Positions 18,019 through 27,210 of a stretch of DNA of 64,000 bases are shown here, piece by piece (position 1 is the first letter of the stretch; each line of letters begins with the position of its first letter). The DNA comes from Bacteroidota bacterium (GTDB taxonomy: Bacteria > Bacteroidota > Bacteroidia > NS11-12g > UBA955). The stretch is taken from assembly GCA_025354385.1 (NCBI GenBank), contig JANXMZ010000061.1, positions 29,661 through 93,660 on the forward strand, given 5' to 3'. The notes beneath the pieces were generated by a model that saw only the letters and a program-made list of their open reading frames with translations, had not been told where the DNA came from and did not search any database. The position numbers and the translations under genes are program-made.

Positions 18019-18483
18019 TTGAACTGGTCCGATTTACATATCTGGAAACAATGCTACACTACCACGTTTATTTGCCTTATTGGTTGTTCAATTGGCAATA
18101 TGGGGCTGGCTTATTACCTTGTCAGTTATCATTGGATTTTTGTTTTATTGGTTTCCCTTTTTGCAGGGTTCATTACTTCCATGGCATTTATGATTATTTG
18201 GGATATATTATTTAGAAAAATGAATTTTAAAGATTCTTTTAAAAGCAGCTATAAAATGAGTCTTGTTTCAATGCTGATTATGATGTTGGCAGAAAATATT
18301 ATCCTTTTATATATTGCGCCTCAGTTTTTATCACACCAAATGAATGGCACCGGAATCCATCAGATGGATACCCATGCAACACAAACATTTAATATTATGC
18401 TCATTGCTATGACCTCGGGGTTTCTACTTTCGCTGCCGTATAATTATTATCAATTACAAAAAACAGGAAAATTGTGTCATTAA
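18019..18483 (+). CDS. DUF4396-like membrane protein
   Basis: This 154-residue protein has four predicted membrane segments. C-L-I-G-C-S-I-G-N in the first helix, an A-E-N in the third and L-P-Y-N-Y-Y near the C-terminus resemble DUF4396 proteins. An H-Q-M-N-G-T-G-I-H-Q-M-D-T-H loop could bind metal. The start is TTG at 18019: the frame has a stop at 17998 and no ATG until codon 28, which would cut off the first helix. It sits just after the csp terminator. Function is unknown; the family often occurs near metal-resistance genes. Confidence 0.65.
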   Translation: MNWSDLHIWKQCYTTTFICLIGCSIGNMGLAYYLVSYHWIFVLLVSLFAGFITSMAFMIIWDILFRKMNFKDSFKSSYKMSLVSMLIMMLAENIILLYIAPQFLSHQMNGTGIHQMDTHATQTFNIMLIAMTSGFLLSLPYNYYQLQKTGKLCH

Positions 18484-19085
18484 TAATCAAACTGGATATT
18501 ATCATATTTACGGCTTTACTATTTTATTTCACACAGGTAATTTCTGCGAATACCTTTTCTTTCAGCAGAGATTCCCTGAAACGTATCAAATTCAAATCAA
18601 AAAGTATCATCATAAAAAATATTGCACCTGAAAAAGTGTTTGCGTATATGGACAGTATTGGGAATACAGGGGCACATATGACGAAAAGGTCCATGGCTAT
18701 GATGGGAAGTAAATTAAAACTAACACAGCTTTCTGAAAATGCAGTTGGATTGAACTCGAAATATGTATGGAAAGGGAGAACAATGGGTTTTAAAATGGAT
18801 TTTACTGTTTTAACAACCAAATGGGAAAAGGGTAAAGAAAAGGTATGGGAAACTATAGGGCCGGCTAAAATGATTATTCTTGAATGGTATCAAATGCAAC
18901 TTTTAATAAGCGGGGAAGGTGTTAATACCAAGGCAGATCTGAGCATTAAATATACCAAACCCAGGAAATTTTTTTACCGTGGAGTTGGTTTTCTTTTAGC
19001 CAAACCATATGCCAAATGGTGCTTGAAGAAAATGTTGAATGATACAAAAAAACATTTTGAGGAAAAACCTTCTCCCCAGATATAA
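18474..19085 (+). CDS. SRPBCC (START-like) protein with N-terminal membrane anchor
   Basis: This 203-residue protein overlaps the preceding gene by 10 nt and starts at GTG. Residues 3-23 are hydrophobic (anchor or leader). The rest fits the SRPBCC/polyketide-cyclase fold: I-A-P-E-K-V-F-A-Y-M-D at the start of the domain and a long C-terminal helix (A-K-W-C-L-K-K-M-L-N-D-T-K-K-H-F). Such domains bind hydrophobic ligands. No catalytic role can be assigned. Confidence 0.65.
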   Translation: MSLIIKLDIIIFTALLFYFTQVISANTFSFSRDSLKRIKFKSKSIIIKNIAPEKVFAYMDSIGNTGAHMTKRSMAMMGSKLKLTQLSENAVGLNSKYVWKGRTMGFKMDFTVLTTKWEKGKEKVWETIGPAKMIILEWYQMQLLISGEGVNTKADLSIKYTKPRKFFYRGVGFLLAKPYAKWCLKKMLNDTKKHFEEKPSPQI

Positions 19086-19115
19086 CTTATAAAACAAAGG
19101 TATTGCAAATTAAAA

Positions 19116-19973
19116 ATGAGTACAAAATTTCTTTTTATAATATTTTCAATGAGCATAGAGTAGTATTCCCAAAATACAAACTACACCATTCCTAAAATCG
19201 ACCATATTTTGATTGCAGTGAATAACCTTGACAGTGCCATAATAGAATATGAGAGATACGGATTTACAGTCGTTTATGGAGGTGCTGCCAAGAAAGCCTT
19301 TAACGCATTGATATTTCTCAGGGATGGAACTGCTATTGAATTAATTGGCAAAGACAGGCTGCCTTACCCTTACACATTTCTTAACAAATTACGCATAACA
19401 AACCTGTTTGGCATGATGAAAGACCGGATTGCAGCTTTCAGGAATATCCCTCCCGGTTTATTTAACTATTGCCTTTATACAGAAAATCTCAACTCAACCT
19501 ATAAATATTTAAAACAGCTTGATTTAAGGGTGGCCAAACCAGTCTCATTTTCCCGCCTGAGAGACGATATGGTGAAGATTAAATGGGAATTGATAGGCAC
19601 TTATCCTTATGACCTGCCATTCTTTATAGGAGCTTATACACCTGCCCGTTTAAGTGATGCCACATCTGCCTTGCATAAGAATAAGGCAATAGCAATTGAT
19701 AGTATCATAATCGCAACAAATTCATTTGATAAATATTATCAGACTTACAATATTATTTATAACCAAATCCCTATTGTTCAAATGAATAATAACAAAAGAT
19801 TCTCGATCTATAAACTGGGAAGTCAATTTGTTGTTTTGCAGGAAGCAACTGAGATTCATTCGTTTTTTACAAAAAAAGACCAGTCATATCCTGTTAGGTT
19901 TTCTATAAAATGTGAGAGGGATTCATGTATTAAAACTGACAGGTTGAATAACTTCATTATGCTTACACCTTAG
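19116..19973 (+). pseudogene. Exported glyoxalase-like (VOC) protein interrupted by an in-frame TAG in its signal peptide
   Basis: An ATG at 19116 opens a normal-looking signal peptide (M-S-T-K-F-L-F-I-I-F-S-M-S-I-E), broken by TAG at 19161-19163. The same frame then continues Y-S-Q-N-T ... I-P-K-I-D-H-I-L-I-A-V-N-N without further stops to 19973. The body matches glyoxalase-like VOC domains (H-I-L-I-A-V at the start, I-E-L-I-G in the middle). Without read-through, only an internal TTG at 19209 could start it, which would remove the leader and the first conserved His. It is therefore a recent pseudogene, a suppressed stop or a sequence error. Confidence 0.7.
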
Positions 19974-20147
19974 AATGAAAAAAAGAGTATCAGGTCAACC
20001 CTAGTAATTATCTCAATAAGCGTAAAAAACCACCATAAAAAGACAAATAACTTATAAATTATTGTTGCTATTTTTGATTATTTTTGAATAAGTTTAAATT
20101 TAATCCTATACATCATAGGGTATATTTATTCATTTTATTGCAATTCA

Positions 20148-21017
20148 ATGACCATAAAAAAAATAATCCTATTTTTGTCGCTTTTTCCAACCGGCTTAAT
20201 ATTCGGGCAAATCAGGAATGGGGATTTTGAAACATGGGATACTACTTATACAGGCCCCTGGTCTTCCTATCTGGATTCAGATTTTTCTGTGCCCGATCCA
20301 AAGGCTGGAGTTGTGAATGGCTGGACTTTTGATTTTAGATATGGTGTCAGCAGGACTACGGATAGGCATTCAGGCAATTATTCGTTGATTTTGCATAATA
20401 TTTATCAATATGTCCGGCAAACAATTAATTACAAGGATACGATAAGTGTCCGGCCACAATTTTTACAAGGGTATTATAAATATATTACCAATTCAATTAA
20501 ACCTTCACATGGAACTATAACCATAACATTGACGAGATTTAATGGGTTAAAAAGTGACACAGTAGGAAATGGAAAATTCTCATTTGATTCCTCAAATTAT
20601 TTTAAACCCTTTGAGTTACCTCTTAATTACAATTCATCTTTATATCCGGACAGCATCCATATATTCATTAAAAATGCAGATGAGGATTGCCCTGACCAAA
20701 CAATGGTTTGCAATTTACTTGATCTGGATGCACTAACACTTACTAATTCTTCTTTGGGTCTGGGAGATTTAAAACCGTTAGAGGCGAGGATAATTGTTTA
20801 TCCGAATCCCACAACAAACGAATTTAATATTCAGAATAACTTGTCTCAAACGGTTCAATTTAACCTTTACAATTCTTTAGGGGAAATGATTACCAGCAAA
20901 TCTCTCCAAACTAGTACATGTAACATCAATTTAACTGACTACCCAAAGGGAATTTATTTTTACCAAATCACCTCTGTTAAAGCAATTATTAAAACTGGAA
21001 TGCTATTAAAACAGTAA
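20148..21017 (+). CDS. Secreted protein with T9SS domain
   Basis: This 289-residue protein has a signal peptide (residues 1-20, ending I-F-G-Q). An N-terminal domain of about 180 residues contains N-G-D-F-E-T-W-D and N-G-W-T-F-D, a pattern common in carbohydrate-binding-like beta-sandwich proteins of Bacteroidota. A T9SS sorting domain follows, starting V-Y-P-N-P. It lies 32 nt before another T9SS gene and is probably co-transcribed with it. No enzymatic motif is visible; PCMD-like or CBM-like binding is only a guess. Confidence 0.75.
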   Translation: MTIKKIILFLSLFPTGLIFGQIRNGDFETWDTTYTGPWSSYLDSDFSVPDPKAGVVNGWTFDFRYGVSRTTDRHSGNYSLILHNIYQYVRQTINYKDTISVRPQFLQGYYKYITNSIKPSHGTITITLTRFNGLKSDTVGNGKFSFDSSNYFKPFELPLNYNSSLYPDSIHIFIKNADEDCPDQTMVCNLLDLDALTLTNSSLGLGDLKPLEARIIVYPNPTTNEFNIQNNLSQTVQFNLYNSLGEMITSKSLQTSTCNINLTDYPKGIYFYQITSVKAIIKTGMLLKQ

Positions 21018-21049
21018 ACTTTTTGCCCTCCCATTTAAACAAATATATT

Positions 21050-22324
21050 ATGATAAAAATACTCAAAATACTGGTATTATCAGTCTCTTTAATTATTCCT
21101 AGATATTCCTTCGCCCAATGGGCATTGCAGAATTCAGGAACGAATAGGTCATTTGGGAGCATTTACTTTTCCTCAAAAAATGTTGGCTATACCCTTCCTT
21201 TCAAGGGGCCTATACTCAGGACTTTAAATGCAAGTTCATCTTGGGATTCCCTTTCTTCTTTAACACTATCGTCCAGCCTGCTTTATGACAATAATATCAA
21301 TTTTGTGGATGATAGTTTTGGTTTTATTTCAACCCATAACCCATCGAATGTTAAACTTTACAGGACCAAAAATATGGGTTATACCTGGAAGGATATTACG
21401 CCTGCGGGTAATTTGTCAGGAATTATTAAATTCAAATTCTTAAATAGAAAGAAGGGATACGCTTATGCTAATTCAGCGTTTGATGACCAATGCTGGATGA
21501 CTAATGACAGTGGAAACACCTGGAAATATATTCCATTGGGGTTTTCGCTTGGAAGTGGCACAAGTTCATTGCCCACTATGTTCTTTGTAAATGACAGTAC
21601 TGGCTACATTGCAGGTGGTGATGGGTCATTCAATTATAAAGGGGTGGTTAAAAAAACGACAAATTCAGGAAAAACATTTTCTACAGTTATCCTGCCAAAG
21701 AATTCTGTAATCAATTCAATTTATTTTCCAAATGCAGATACCGGTTATGTAATTTCCCGTAATGGCGGTATTTTTTCTACTACTAATGCGGGAACTTCAT
21801 GGGACAGCTTGACAACACTTGCACTAATATCTTATGAAAGTGAAGTATTTTTTACAAGCGGGATGAATGGATTTGTTATTTCAGGCAATAGAATATACAG
21901 GACAATAAATGGAGGTAAAACCTGGAAATCGCAGGATCCCGGAACAAAGCAAAATCTTAGGGGAATCTTCTTTACAGATGCCAATAACGGATATATAGTT
22001 GGGGATAGTGGTACAATATTGAAAACTATAAATTCAGGGGTAGCAACACAATTACATCCAGTTTCTATTCCTCCAGAAAGTATTACTGTTTATCCTATCC
22101 CTGCTTCAAAGAACTTACTTATAGAAATTACAAGTGGGCAGTATGCAGGTGTTCTTCATGATTTAACTATATATAACGAATTGGGAGAATTGGTGTTAAA
22201 TGTGCTGTTAGAACAAAAGGTTCAATTGAATATTGACCTTGTTAATGGGATATACTATTATATAGTAGGTTGTAAGGGTTTAGTAAAAAATAAGGGCAAA
22301 ATCATTATAATCAATGATAAATGA
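21050..22324 (+). CDS. Secreted YCF48/BNR-type beta-propeller with T9SS domain
   Basis: The real start is the ATG at 21050 (424 residues), which gives a good signal peptide (M-I-K-I-L-K-I-L-V-L ending S-F-A-Q). The body is a propeller of repeats with G-x-T-W and G-Y-I/V-x-G motifs (N-M-G-Y-T-W-K, N-G-G-K-T-W-K, G-Y-I-V-G-D-S-G), as in YCF48-like and BNR proteins. The sorting domain begins V-Y-P-I-P, a variant of Y-P-N-P. The ligand is unknown. Confidence 0.8.
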   Translation: MIKILKILVLSVSLIIPRYSFAQWALQNSGTNRSFGSIYFSSKNVGYTLPFKGPILRTLNASSSWDSLSSLTLSSSLLYDNNINFVDDSFGFISTHNPSNVKLYRTKNMGYTWKDITPAGNLSGIIKFKFLNRKKGYAYANSAFDDQCWMTNDSGNTWKYIPLGFSLGSGTSSLPTMFFVNDSTGYIAGGDGSFNYKGVVKKTTNSGKTFSTVILPKNSVINSIYFPNADTGYVISRNGGIFSTTNAGTSWDSLTTLALISYESEVFFTSGMNGFVISGNRIYRTINGGKTWKSQDPGTKQNLRGIFFTDANNGYIVGDSGTILKTINSGVATQLHPVSIPPESITVYPIPASKNLLIEITSGQYAGVLHDLTIYNELGELVLNVLLEQKVQLNIDLVNGIYYYIVGCKGLVKNKGKIIIINDK

Positions 22325-22404
22325 AACAATTTTAATGCGTAACTCCAATTAATAATTCTTAGTTTTCATAGTATTTGTTTTATTAATGTTTTATTAGAGT
22401 AAAT

Positions 22405-22431
22405 AAAAAAGCTTTCAGAAATTCTGAAAGC
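22405..22431 (-). terminator. Terminator of the tRNA transcript
   Basis: GCTTTCAGA ... TCTGAAAGC hairpin; on the minus strand it is followed by TTTTTT. It lies 15 nt after the 3' end of tRNA-Ala. Confidence 0.8.
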
Positions 22432-22445
22432 CTTGTGAGAGTAAG

Positions 22446-22519
<74 letters not shown>

Positions 22520-22525
22520 TTTTAT

Positions 22526-22598
22526 ATTACAGAACATTCGAACCGATGGCCTTCCCGCATATTACGCGGGACGCTCTAGCCAAATGAGCTAATCCCCC
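22526..22598 (-). pseudogene. Decayed tRNA-Ala-like copy
   Basis: The first 27 nt (acceptor 5' strand, D-arm and position 26) are identical to the tRNA-Ala next to it. The anticodon arm is different (TCCCGC-GTAATAT-GCGGGA, two nt longer than normal). After the TTCGAAT loop the T-stem and acceptor strands do not pair at all. It is transcribed upstream of the intact tRNA and is probably non-functional. Confidence 0.75.
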
Positions 22599-22732
22599 AG
22601 AATTGTTTAGAACTGAGGGGCGAAATTAAATCATTTTTTTGAACCTTCAAAGAAAATAATATTCATGAACGGAAAACCATTTCAGAAAACGCTTTTTTAA
22701 ATTTAATTCCATAAATTGCCTATGATTTATTC

Positions 22733-22996
22733 ATGAAAGCAATACTTAAATATCTTTTTGGCAATTCAATGAAGCCAGTATTATTTATGTTTTTAGCTTT
22801 ACCGCTTTTTATCCTAGGGGTGCTTTCTGAAATAGGCGGGTTGTTGTTAATCGGAGATATATTGTTTATGATGGCATGCCTATGGTTAGTATTGTCTTTT
22901 TTTGTTTTGCTTTTCAGAGGAGAGTGGAAACAAAGTTTTTACACCTTTTTATTTATCGCAGCGGTGATAATAGCAATTGGCCTATTAGCCAATTAA
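22733..22996 (+). CDS. Small membrane protein, unknown
   Basis: This 87-residue protein has three hydrophobic segments (about 14-32, 35-56, 68-86) separated by very short loops, one with an R-G-E-W-K turn. It starts at ATG 22733 and stands alone, 134 nt after the tRNA-like copy and 200 nt before the next gene. No family recognised. Confidence 0.65.
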   Translation: MKAILKYLFGNSMKPVLFMFLALPLFILGVLSEIGGLLLIGDILFMMACLWLVLSFFVLLFRGEWKQSFYTFLFIAAVIIAIGLLAN

Positions 22997-23167
22997 TCGG
23001 ATTATAAATTTATTTTTCTATGGCATTTTTATCGAGTAAGTATCACAAAAGGTATTTAGTTAGTTAGTATTTGTTGGGTGTTCATATTATTGTACAATTG
23101 TCTTGTTTTGCCACTGTTTACAAGTTTTTTTGGCATAAAATTAAATTATTACTTCTATTCTTCGCTA

Positions 23168-23175
23168 TAATTTTG
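23168..23175 (+). promoter_or_regulatory. Bacteroidota -7 element
   Basis: TAATTTTG fits TAnnTTTG, 21 nt before the ATG of the HAD-like gene. No clear -33 element was found at the right distance. Confidence 0.4.
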
Positions 23176-23196
23176 CAAGGTTATAAATTATAGTCT

Positions 23197-23673
23197 ATGC
23201 AAATCTTCCTCGATTTTGACGGCACCATTGTAGAGCACGAATACCCTGAGATTGGTAATTATGCAGAAGGGTGTTTTGAAGTTATTTCTAAACTTCAAAA
23301 GGCAGGGCATAAAATTATCCTCAATACCTATAGAGCTAGTAGCAGAAGAGGGAAACTTCAGAAGGCTTTAGATTATATCAATGAAATCGGGAAAAATAAA
23401 ATTAAACCTATTACGGAGTTTTCTAAGAGTAAGATAAATCCATTTTATTGGAATTGGAATGTATTTAATGCCTTTGGATTTATTTTTATAGACGATGAAT
23501 GCATAGGTATACCAACAAAATTAGGAAGTTCAAAACTAGAGCGGAGAATAGTTAATTGGTCGGAGATAGACAAGCAATTTAGCGAGAATGGCATTTATGC
23601 TGAAAATGAAAATGGTATTGTAAATATTAATTCTTCTTACAGCGAAGTGCAAAAAGTAGGTATTGCCTCATAA
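23197..23673 (+). CDS. Small HAD-superfamily hydrolase
   Basis: This 158-residue protein begins with the HAD motif I sequence F-L-D-F-D-G-T-I (nucleophile Asp7 and general acid Asp9). Motif II is the Thr in I-L-N-T-Y-R and a late F-I-D-D-E supplies motif IV acids. There is no cap domain, so it is close to the short FCP1/BT0820-like phosphatases. The substrate is unknown. A Bacteroidota -7 element lies just upstream and a hairpin with a T run lies ~110 nt downstream. Confidence 0.75.
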   Translation: MQIFLDFDGTIVEHEYPEIGNYAEGCFEVISKLQKAGHKIILNTYRASSRRGKLQKALDYINEIGKNKIKPITEFSKSKINPFYWNWNVFNAFGFIFIDDECIGIPTKLGSSKLERRIVNWSEIDKQFSENGIYAENENGIVNINSSYSEVQKVGIAS

Positions 23674-23782
23674 TCTTTCTTCGAAAATTTGTTCTAATCT
23701 CAGGCAGTATTATACCCCAACTAATCCGAAGGCGCTCTCACGAGCATTGCGAGTAAAAAAGCTAGTCGCAGCAACCAACCTT

Positions 23783-23807
23783 CTTTTTCTAAGGAAAAAG
23801 ATTTTTT
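23783..23807 (+). terminator. Hairpin with T-run
   Basis: CTTTTTC-taag-GAAAAAG hairpin followed by ATTTTTT. It could terminate the HAD-like gene transcript. Confidence 0.5.
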
Positions 23808-23814
23808 AAGATTT

Positions 23815-23885
23815 GTTTTTTTTTACCTCTACGGGTGATTTCTGTTCGTTCCTCACAGAACTTCCCTTGAGGTAACAAAAAAAAC
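23815..23885. repeat. Long imperfect palindrome in intergenic region
   Basis: Nested complementary arms: a T9 run with A8, TTACCTC (23823) with GAGGTAA (23869), GGG with CCC, and TTCTGT (23840) with ACAGAA (23855), loop of 9 nt. A perfect 12-bp palindrome AACCGGCCGGTT follows at 23898. The 551-nt gap 23674-24224 otherwise shows no gene; its middle is richer in G+C than the flanks. Confidence 0.6.
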
Positions 23886-24202
23886 TACATCTCAAAAAAC
23901 CGGCCGGTTCATGCGACGTCCCTCAAACATAGAACTTTGTTATAATGTCAAATATGTTACTCTTAAAATAAATAATATTTAGCCATTGTTGAAGTAGTTG
24001 CATGATTCCAATAAATTTGCCAAAGAAACAATGTAATTTATGTAATACTTGCATATTAAATGATCATTTTTACCAGTATAAAAAATACAATGATTTGAAA
24101 ATATGTTTGTTAAAGAGTTAGTAAGGATTGACTATTTAAACAAACGCATTTTACCTAACAATGATTTAATATTAAATAAACATTAGGCGAATTATTCTAA
24201 TT

Positions 24203-24210
24203 TACCTTTG
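24203..24210 (+). promoter_or_regulatory. Bacteroidota -7 element
   Basis: TACCTTTG is a perfect TAnnTTTG, 15 nt before the cytochrome start codon. The -33 part is not clear. Confidence 0.5.
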
Positions 24211-24224
24211 CTTTCATTAAAATA

Positions 24225-24623
24225 ATGATTCATTTTAAATATCATTTCTTGCTAATTACTATTTTTTTGATGTCTGCTTGTGAAAGGAAGCCAAACATTG
24301 TAATTCCTCCAAAAAACAACGCTTGCGACACCAGCAATATCACTTATTCGGGTAAGGTAAAACCGATATTAACTGCCAATTGTTACAGTTGTCATTCTGA
24401 TAGTACCGCAAGCACCAATGGCGGTATTGATTTGGAAAACTTTGTTGAATTGAAAAATTACATGGATTTACATTTCCGTTTAGATACTTCTTACGGATCC
24501 CAGTTTTATAATATTTGCAACCAAACTATTGGCACCAAATCTATGCCTCCTTCATATAAAATGAGTGCATGTGAAATAAGGACGATAAAGATTTGGATAG
24601 ATGCAGGGGCTTTGAATAATTGA
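24225..24623 (+). CDS. Monohaem c-type cytochrome lipoprotein
   Basis: This 132-residue protein has a lipobox (F-L-M-S-A-C, Cys19), so it should be lipid-anchored in the periplasm or at the surface. One haem motif C-Y-S-C-H follows P-I-L-T-A-N, and a likely axial Met sits in K-S-M-P-P. The C-terminal helix I-R-T-I-K-I-W-I-D-A-G-A is typical of small cytochrome c domains of Bacteroidota and Planctomycetes. The partner is unknown; the gene stands alone behind its own -7 element. Confidence 0.82.
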   Translation: MIHFKYHFLLITIFLMSACERKPNIVIPPKNNACDTSNITYSGKVKPILTANCYSCHSDSTASTNGGIDLENFVELKNYMDLHFRLDTSYGSQFYNICNQTIGTKSMPPSYKMSACEIRTIKIWIDAGALNN

Positions 24624-24672
24624 GATCATCTCAAAAATTAAAACGGAGCAAATTGGATTGCTATGAGCATTC

Positions 24673-25935
24673 TTAATTCAGAAAATAAGCGCCAATTAAC
24701 TGTATTGAAAAAGATAAAGTGATTAAAACTACCGACGCAATTTTAACCCAAAAATGCTTGAAGTAATTTTGCAAAGCCAATACCATAAACAGCAATAAAA
24801 AGAATTGAAAGTCGAGTGTATATCTAGCGCAGAACTGCACCCATCCGGTGCCCATGATACAAAATATAACCATGGCCATTCCAAATGCACTCAACAGGCA
24901 TGCAGACATTAATTGAAAATGGGGGTCCCAAAAGCTTTTTCTCAGTTTAGAAAAATAAAAGTATAAGTTGGGTATTAGTAAAAGAAATAATGGGGAGCCC
25001 CATATAAAACCAAAACCTTCAGGCTCCTTTTTTATAAAAGGGAAAGACTCCTTAAAGCTTGGCCAATGTAGTACTTCTGTGTAGAAATTATGGCTAAAAT
25101 AATGTAAGGAAAAATACCCATGTTGATTAAAGTTGTCCTGAAAATAAGCACTCATAATATGGTACTTTAAACCATTTTCGAATACATCACCAAAACGCAC
25201 AAAATTATAAATGGCATTTAAGCCACTAAAAATAACAAAAGGTATACAAAAATAGATCAAGCTTTTTAAGTTTTCAACTCTGCCAGTATTTCTCTCCAAA
25301 GCAAAGAAAAGTGCTACAAAAAAAGGAAATACAAATACAAAATGATTGCGGGTATAAATAGCACAGGCCAACAAGAACCCCGATAAAAATAAGTTAAAAA
25401 TCTTTGCTTTGCCTCTCAGAAAGACTAAGATTGAAGCTAGCAAAAATGTTTGTGCCATTATCTGAGAAATAAACCATACACTGCCTTTCATGGCCATATA
25501 AAATTGCACCGTACCCAATCCCCAAAACAGCCCCAATAATGCTAGTGATATAGGATTTAGGTTGAGATTGAATTTTGAATTGCATTTTATAAAAATCAGT
25601 AGGACCAATAAAACATTAAAGGCCCCAAAAAGTGCGTTTATCAGAGCATCTGGTAAATCGAGTCCAAACAAAGCAACCAAAGGCATAAACACCAAGGCAG
25701 GAACTGGCGGCCAATACATATAAAATTTTCCTTTGTATTCAACAAGATCCTCTTTTGAAGGCGTATTTTCTAAATTCAACCTGCAGTGCAAGAAAGCATC
25801 TGCTTGAAATCTAAAATAATTGAGTTGAGTGCCTCTATCAATGCGAATATGTCCTGCTTCGAACCTTATGGCATACAAAAAAAAACAGAGTATGGGAATA
25901 ACCAATACCAGCCTTTCTCTTTTTTGAAATTTCAT
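24673..25935 (-). CDS. Polytopic membrane protein, glycosyltransferase-39/ArnT-like
   Basis: About 420 residues from the ATG at 25935 (a GTG 24 nt earlier also fits). There are ten or more hydrophobic segments and a large extracytoplasmic loop after the first helix containing conserved-looking D/E residues (I-D-R-G-T-Q-L-N). This layout suits membrane glycosyltransferases that use polyprenyl-phosphate sugars, but I cannot identify the substrate. It is transcribed away from the radical SAM gene; a TATGTTTG -7 element lies upstream. Confidence 0.6.
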   Translation of the reverse strand: MKFQKRERLVLVIPILCFFLYAIRFEAGHIRIDRGTQLNYFRFQADAFLHCRLNLENTPSKEDLVEYKGKFYMYWPPVPALVFMPLVALFGLDLPDALINALFGAFNVLLVLLIFIKCNSKFNLNLNPISLALLGLFWGLGTVQFYMAMKGSVWFISQIMAQTFLLASILVFLRGKAKIFNLFLSGFLLACAIYTRNHFVFVFPFFVALFFALERNTGRVENLKSLIYFCIPFVIFSGLNAIYNFVRFGDVFENGLKYHIMSAYFQDNFNQHGYFSLHYFSHNFYTEVLHWPSFKESFPFIKKEPEGFGFIWGSPLFLLLIPNLYFYFSKLRKSFWDPHFQLMSACLLSAFGMAMVIFCIMGTGWVQFCARYTLDFQFFLLLFMVLALQNYFKHFWVKIASVVLITLSFSIQLIGAYFLN

Positions 25936-25960
25936 TGTTACAATAGCATTTACAGACACA

Positions 25961-25968
25961 CAAACATA
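25961..25968 (-). promoter_or_regulatory. Bacteroidota -7 element
   Basis: CAAACATA reads TATGTTTG on the minus strand, 25 nt before the ATG at 25935. Confidence 0.4.
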
Positions 25969-26060
25969 AGATTTATTTTTTCAAGTAAAGAGACAATTGC
26001 CTGAAATGAGCGCAAAAATTTATGCTAAAATTTTTAGCTATACAATACTAAATTTTGTTG

Positions 26061-26068
26061 TATTTTTG
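26061..26068 (+). promoter_or_regulatory. Bacteroidota -7 element very close to a start codon
   Basis: TATTTTTG ends 4 nt before the ATG at 26073. If used, transcription would begin at or near the start codon, giving a leaderless or near-leaderless mRNA. Confidence 0.35.
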
Positions 26069-26072
26069 TTAA

Positions 26073-27137
26073 ATGAATAATGAGACCTTGATAAAAGGAA
26101 GGGGTGCCCAAATAAACACTCACAATCGCTTTAACCGAAACGAGCGTGTTTATGAACATATTGAAGGCTTGGATGAAGAAGACTTTTCTTTACATTCCAA
26201 AACGGAATACCTTGAAGTATTTCCAAAAACAATCGTCAACAAAGTTGACAGTCCTGATTTAGGCATGGCCTATTCCATGAACCCCTATCAGGGTTGCGAA
26301 CACGGATGCATTTATTGTTATGCTCGCAATAGTCACAATTATTGGGGCTATAGTTCGGGAGCAGAGTTTGAACAAAAAATACTGGTTAAGAAAAATGCTG
26401 CTCAATTGTTGGAAGAGACTTTTCAGAAGTCAACTTGGGAGCCCTCTCCTATTATGCTTTCAGGCAATACGGATTGCTACCAGCCCGCGGAAAGAAAATT
26501 TGGCATTACCAGACAGATACTGGAAATATGTCTTAAATACAGGCATCCAGTAAGCATTATTACAAAAAACAGTTTGGTTGAGCGCGACCTCGATTTAATC
26601 ATTGAGTTGAACAAACTCAAACTTGTAAATGTAAGCATAACGCTAACTTCTTTAGATGAACAATTAAGACAATTACTAGAGCCAAGAACGGCGAGTACTG
26701 TTCGCAAATTAAAGACCATAGAAACATTGGCCAATCATCAAATACCCGTTAATGTAATGATGGCTCCTATTATTCCAGGGTTGAATAGCCACGAGATATT
26801 GCCTCTGGCAGAGAAAGTATCAGGGCGAGGAGCCTCTTCGCTTCATTATACCATCATTAGGTTAAATGGCAGTATAGGCAATGTTTTTCTCAACTGGATT
26901 AGCAAAACTTTTCCAGAAAGAGCCCCTAAAGTGATTCATCAAATTCAAGAATGCCATGATGGGCAGTTGAATGACAGTCGCTATGGCAAACGCATGAAAG
27001 GTGATGGTAAAACGGCAGAGATGATTGCTCAAATGATAGGTTTGGCCAGACAAAAATTTTTTAAAGACAAAAAATTACCTACTTTGGATTGTAGTATTTT
27101 TATGCGCAATAAAAAGGGGCAGTTGGGTTTGTTTTAA
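26073..27137 (+). CDS. Radical SAM protein, PA0069/SplB-like family
   Basis: This 354-residue protein has the radical SAM cluster motif C-E-H-G-C-I-Y-C (C75, C79, C82), which binds a [4Fe-4S] cluster and S-adenosylmethionine. The surrounding M-N-P-Y-Q-G-C ... Y-A-R-N-S-H-N-Y-W-G is the hallmark of the PA0069-type subfamily related to spore photoproduct lyase. The family's reaction is not established. It is a single gene. Confidence 0.9.
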   Translation: MNNETLIKGRGAQINTHNRFNRNERVYEHIEGLDEEDFSLHSKTEYLEVFPKTIVNKVDSPDLGMAYSMNPYQGCEHGCIYCYARNSHNYWGYSSGAEFEQKILVKKNAAQLLEETFQKSTWEPSPIMLSGNTDCYQPAERKFGITRQILEICLKYRHPVSIITKNSLVERDLDLIIELNKLKLVNVSITLTSLDEQLRQLLEPRTASTVRKLKTIETLANHQIPVNVMMAPIIPGLNSHEILPLAEKVSGRGASSLHYTIIRLNGSIGNVFLNWISKTFPERAPKVIHQIQECHDGQLNDSRYGKRMKGDGKTAEMIAQMIGLARQKFFKDKKLPTLDCSIFMRNKKGQLGLF

Positions 27138-27210
27138 ATTTACAAAGAACAACTGAATTGCTCAAGATAATGTTACTTTTAAAACAAGATTATTTTTTCA
27201 ATACTTAAAA

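Noticed and set aside
20148..22324. The two T9SS genes as part of the copper module
   Set aside because: No copper ligands or locus motif near them; they share only the sorting domain.
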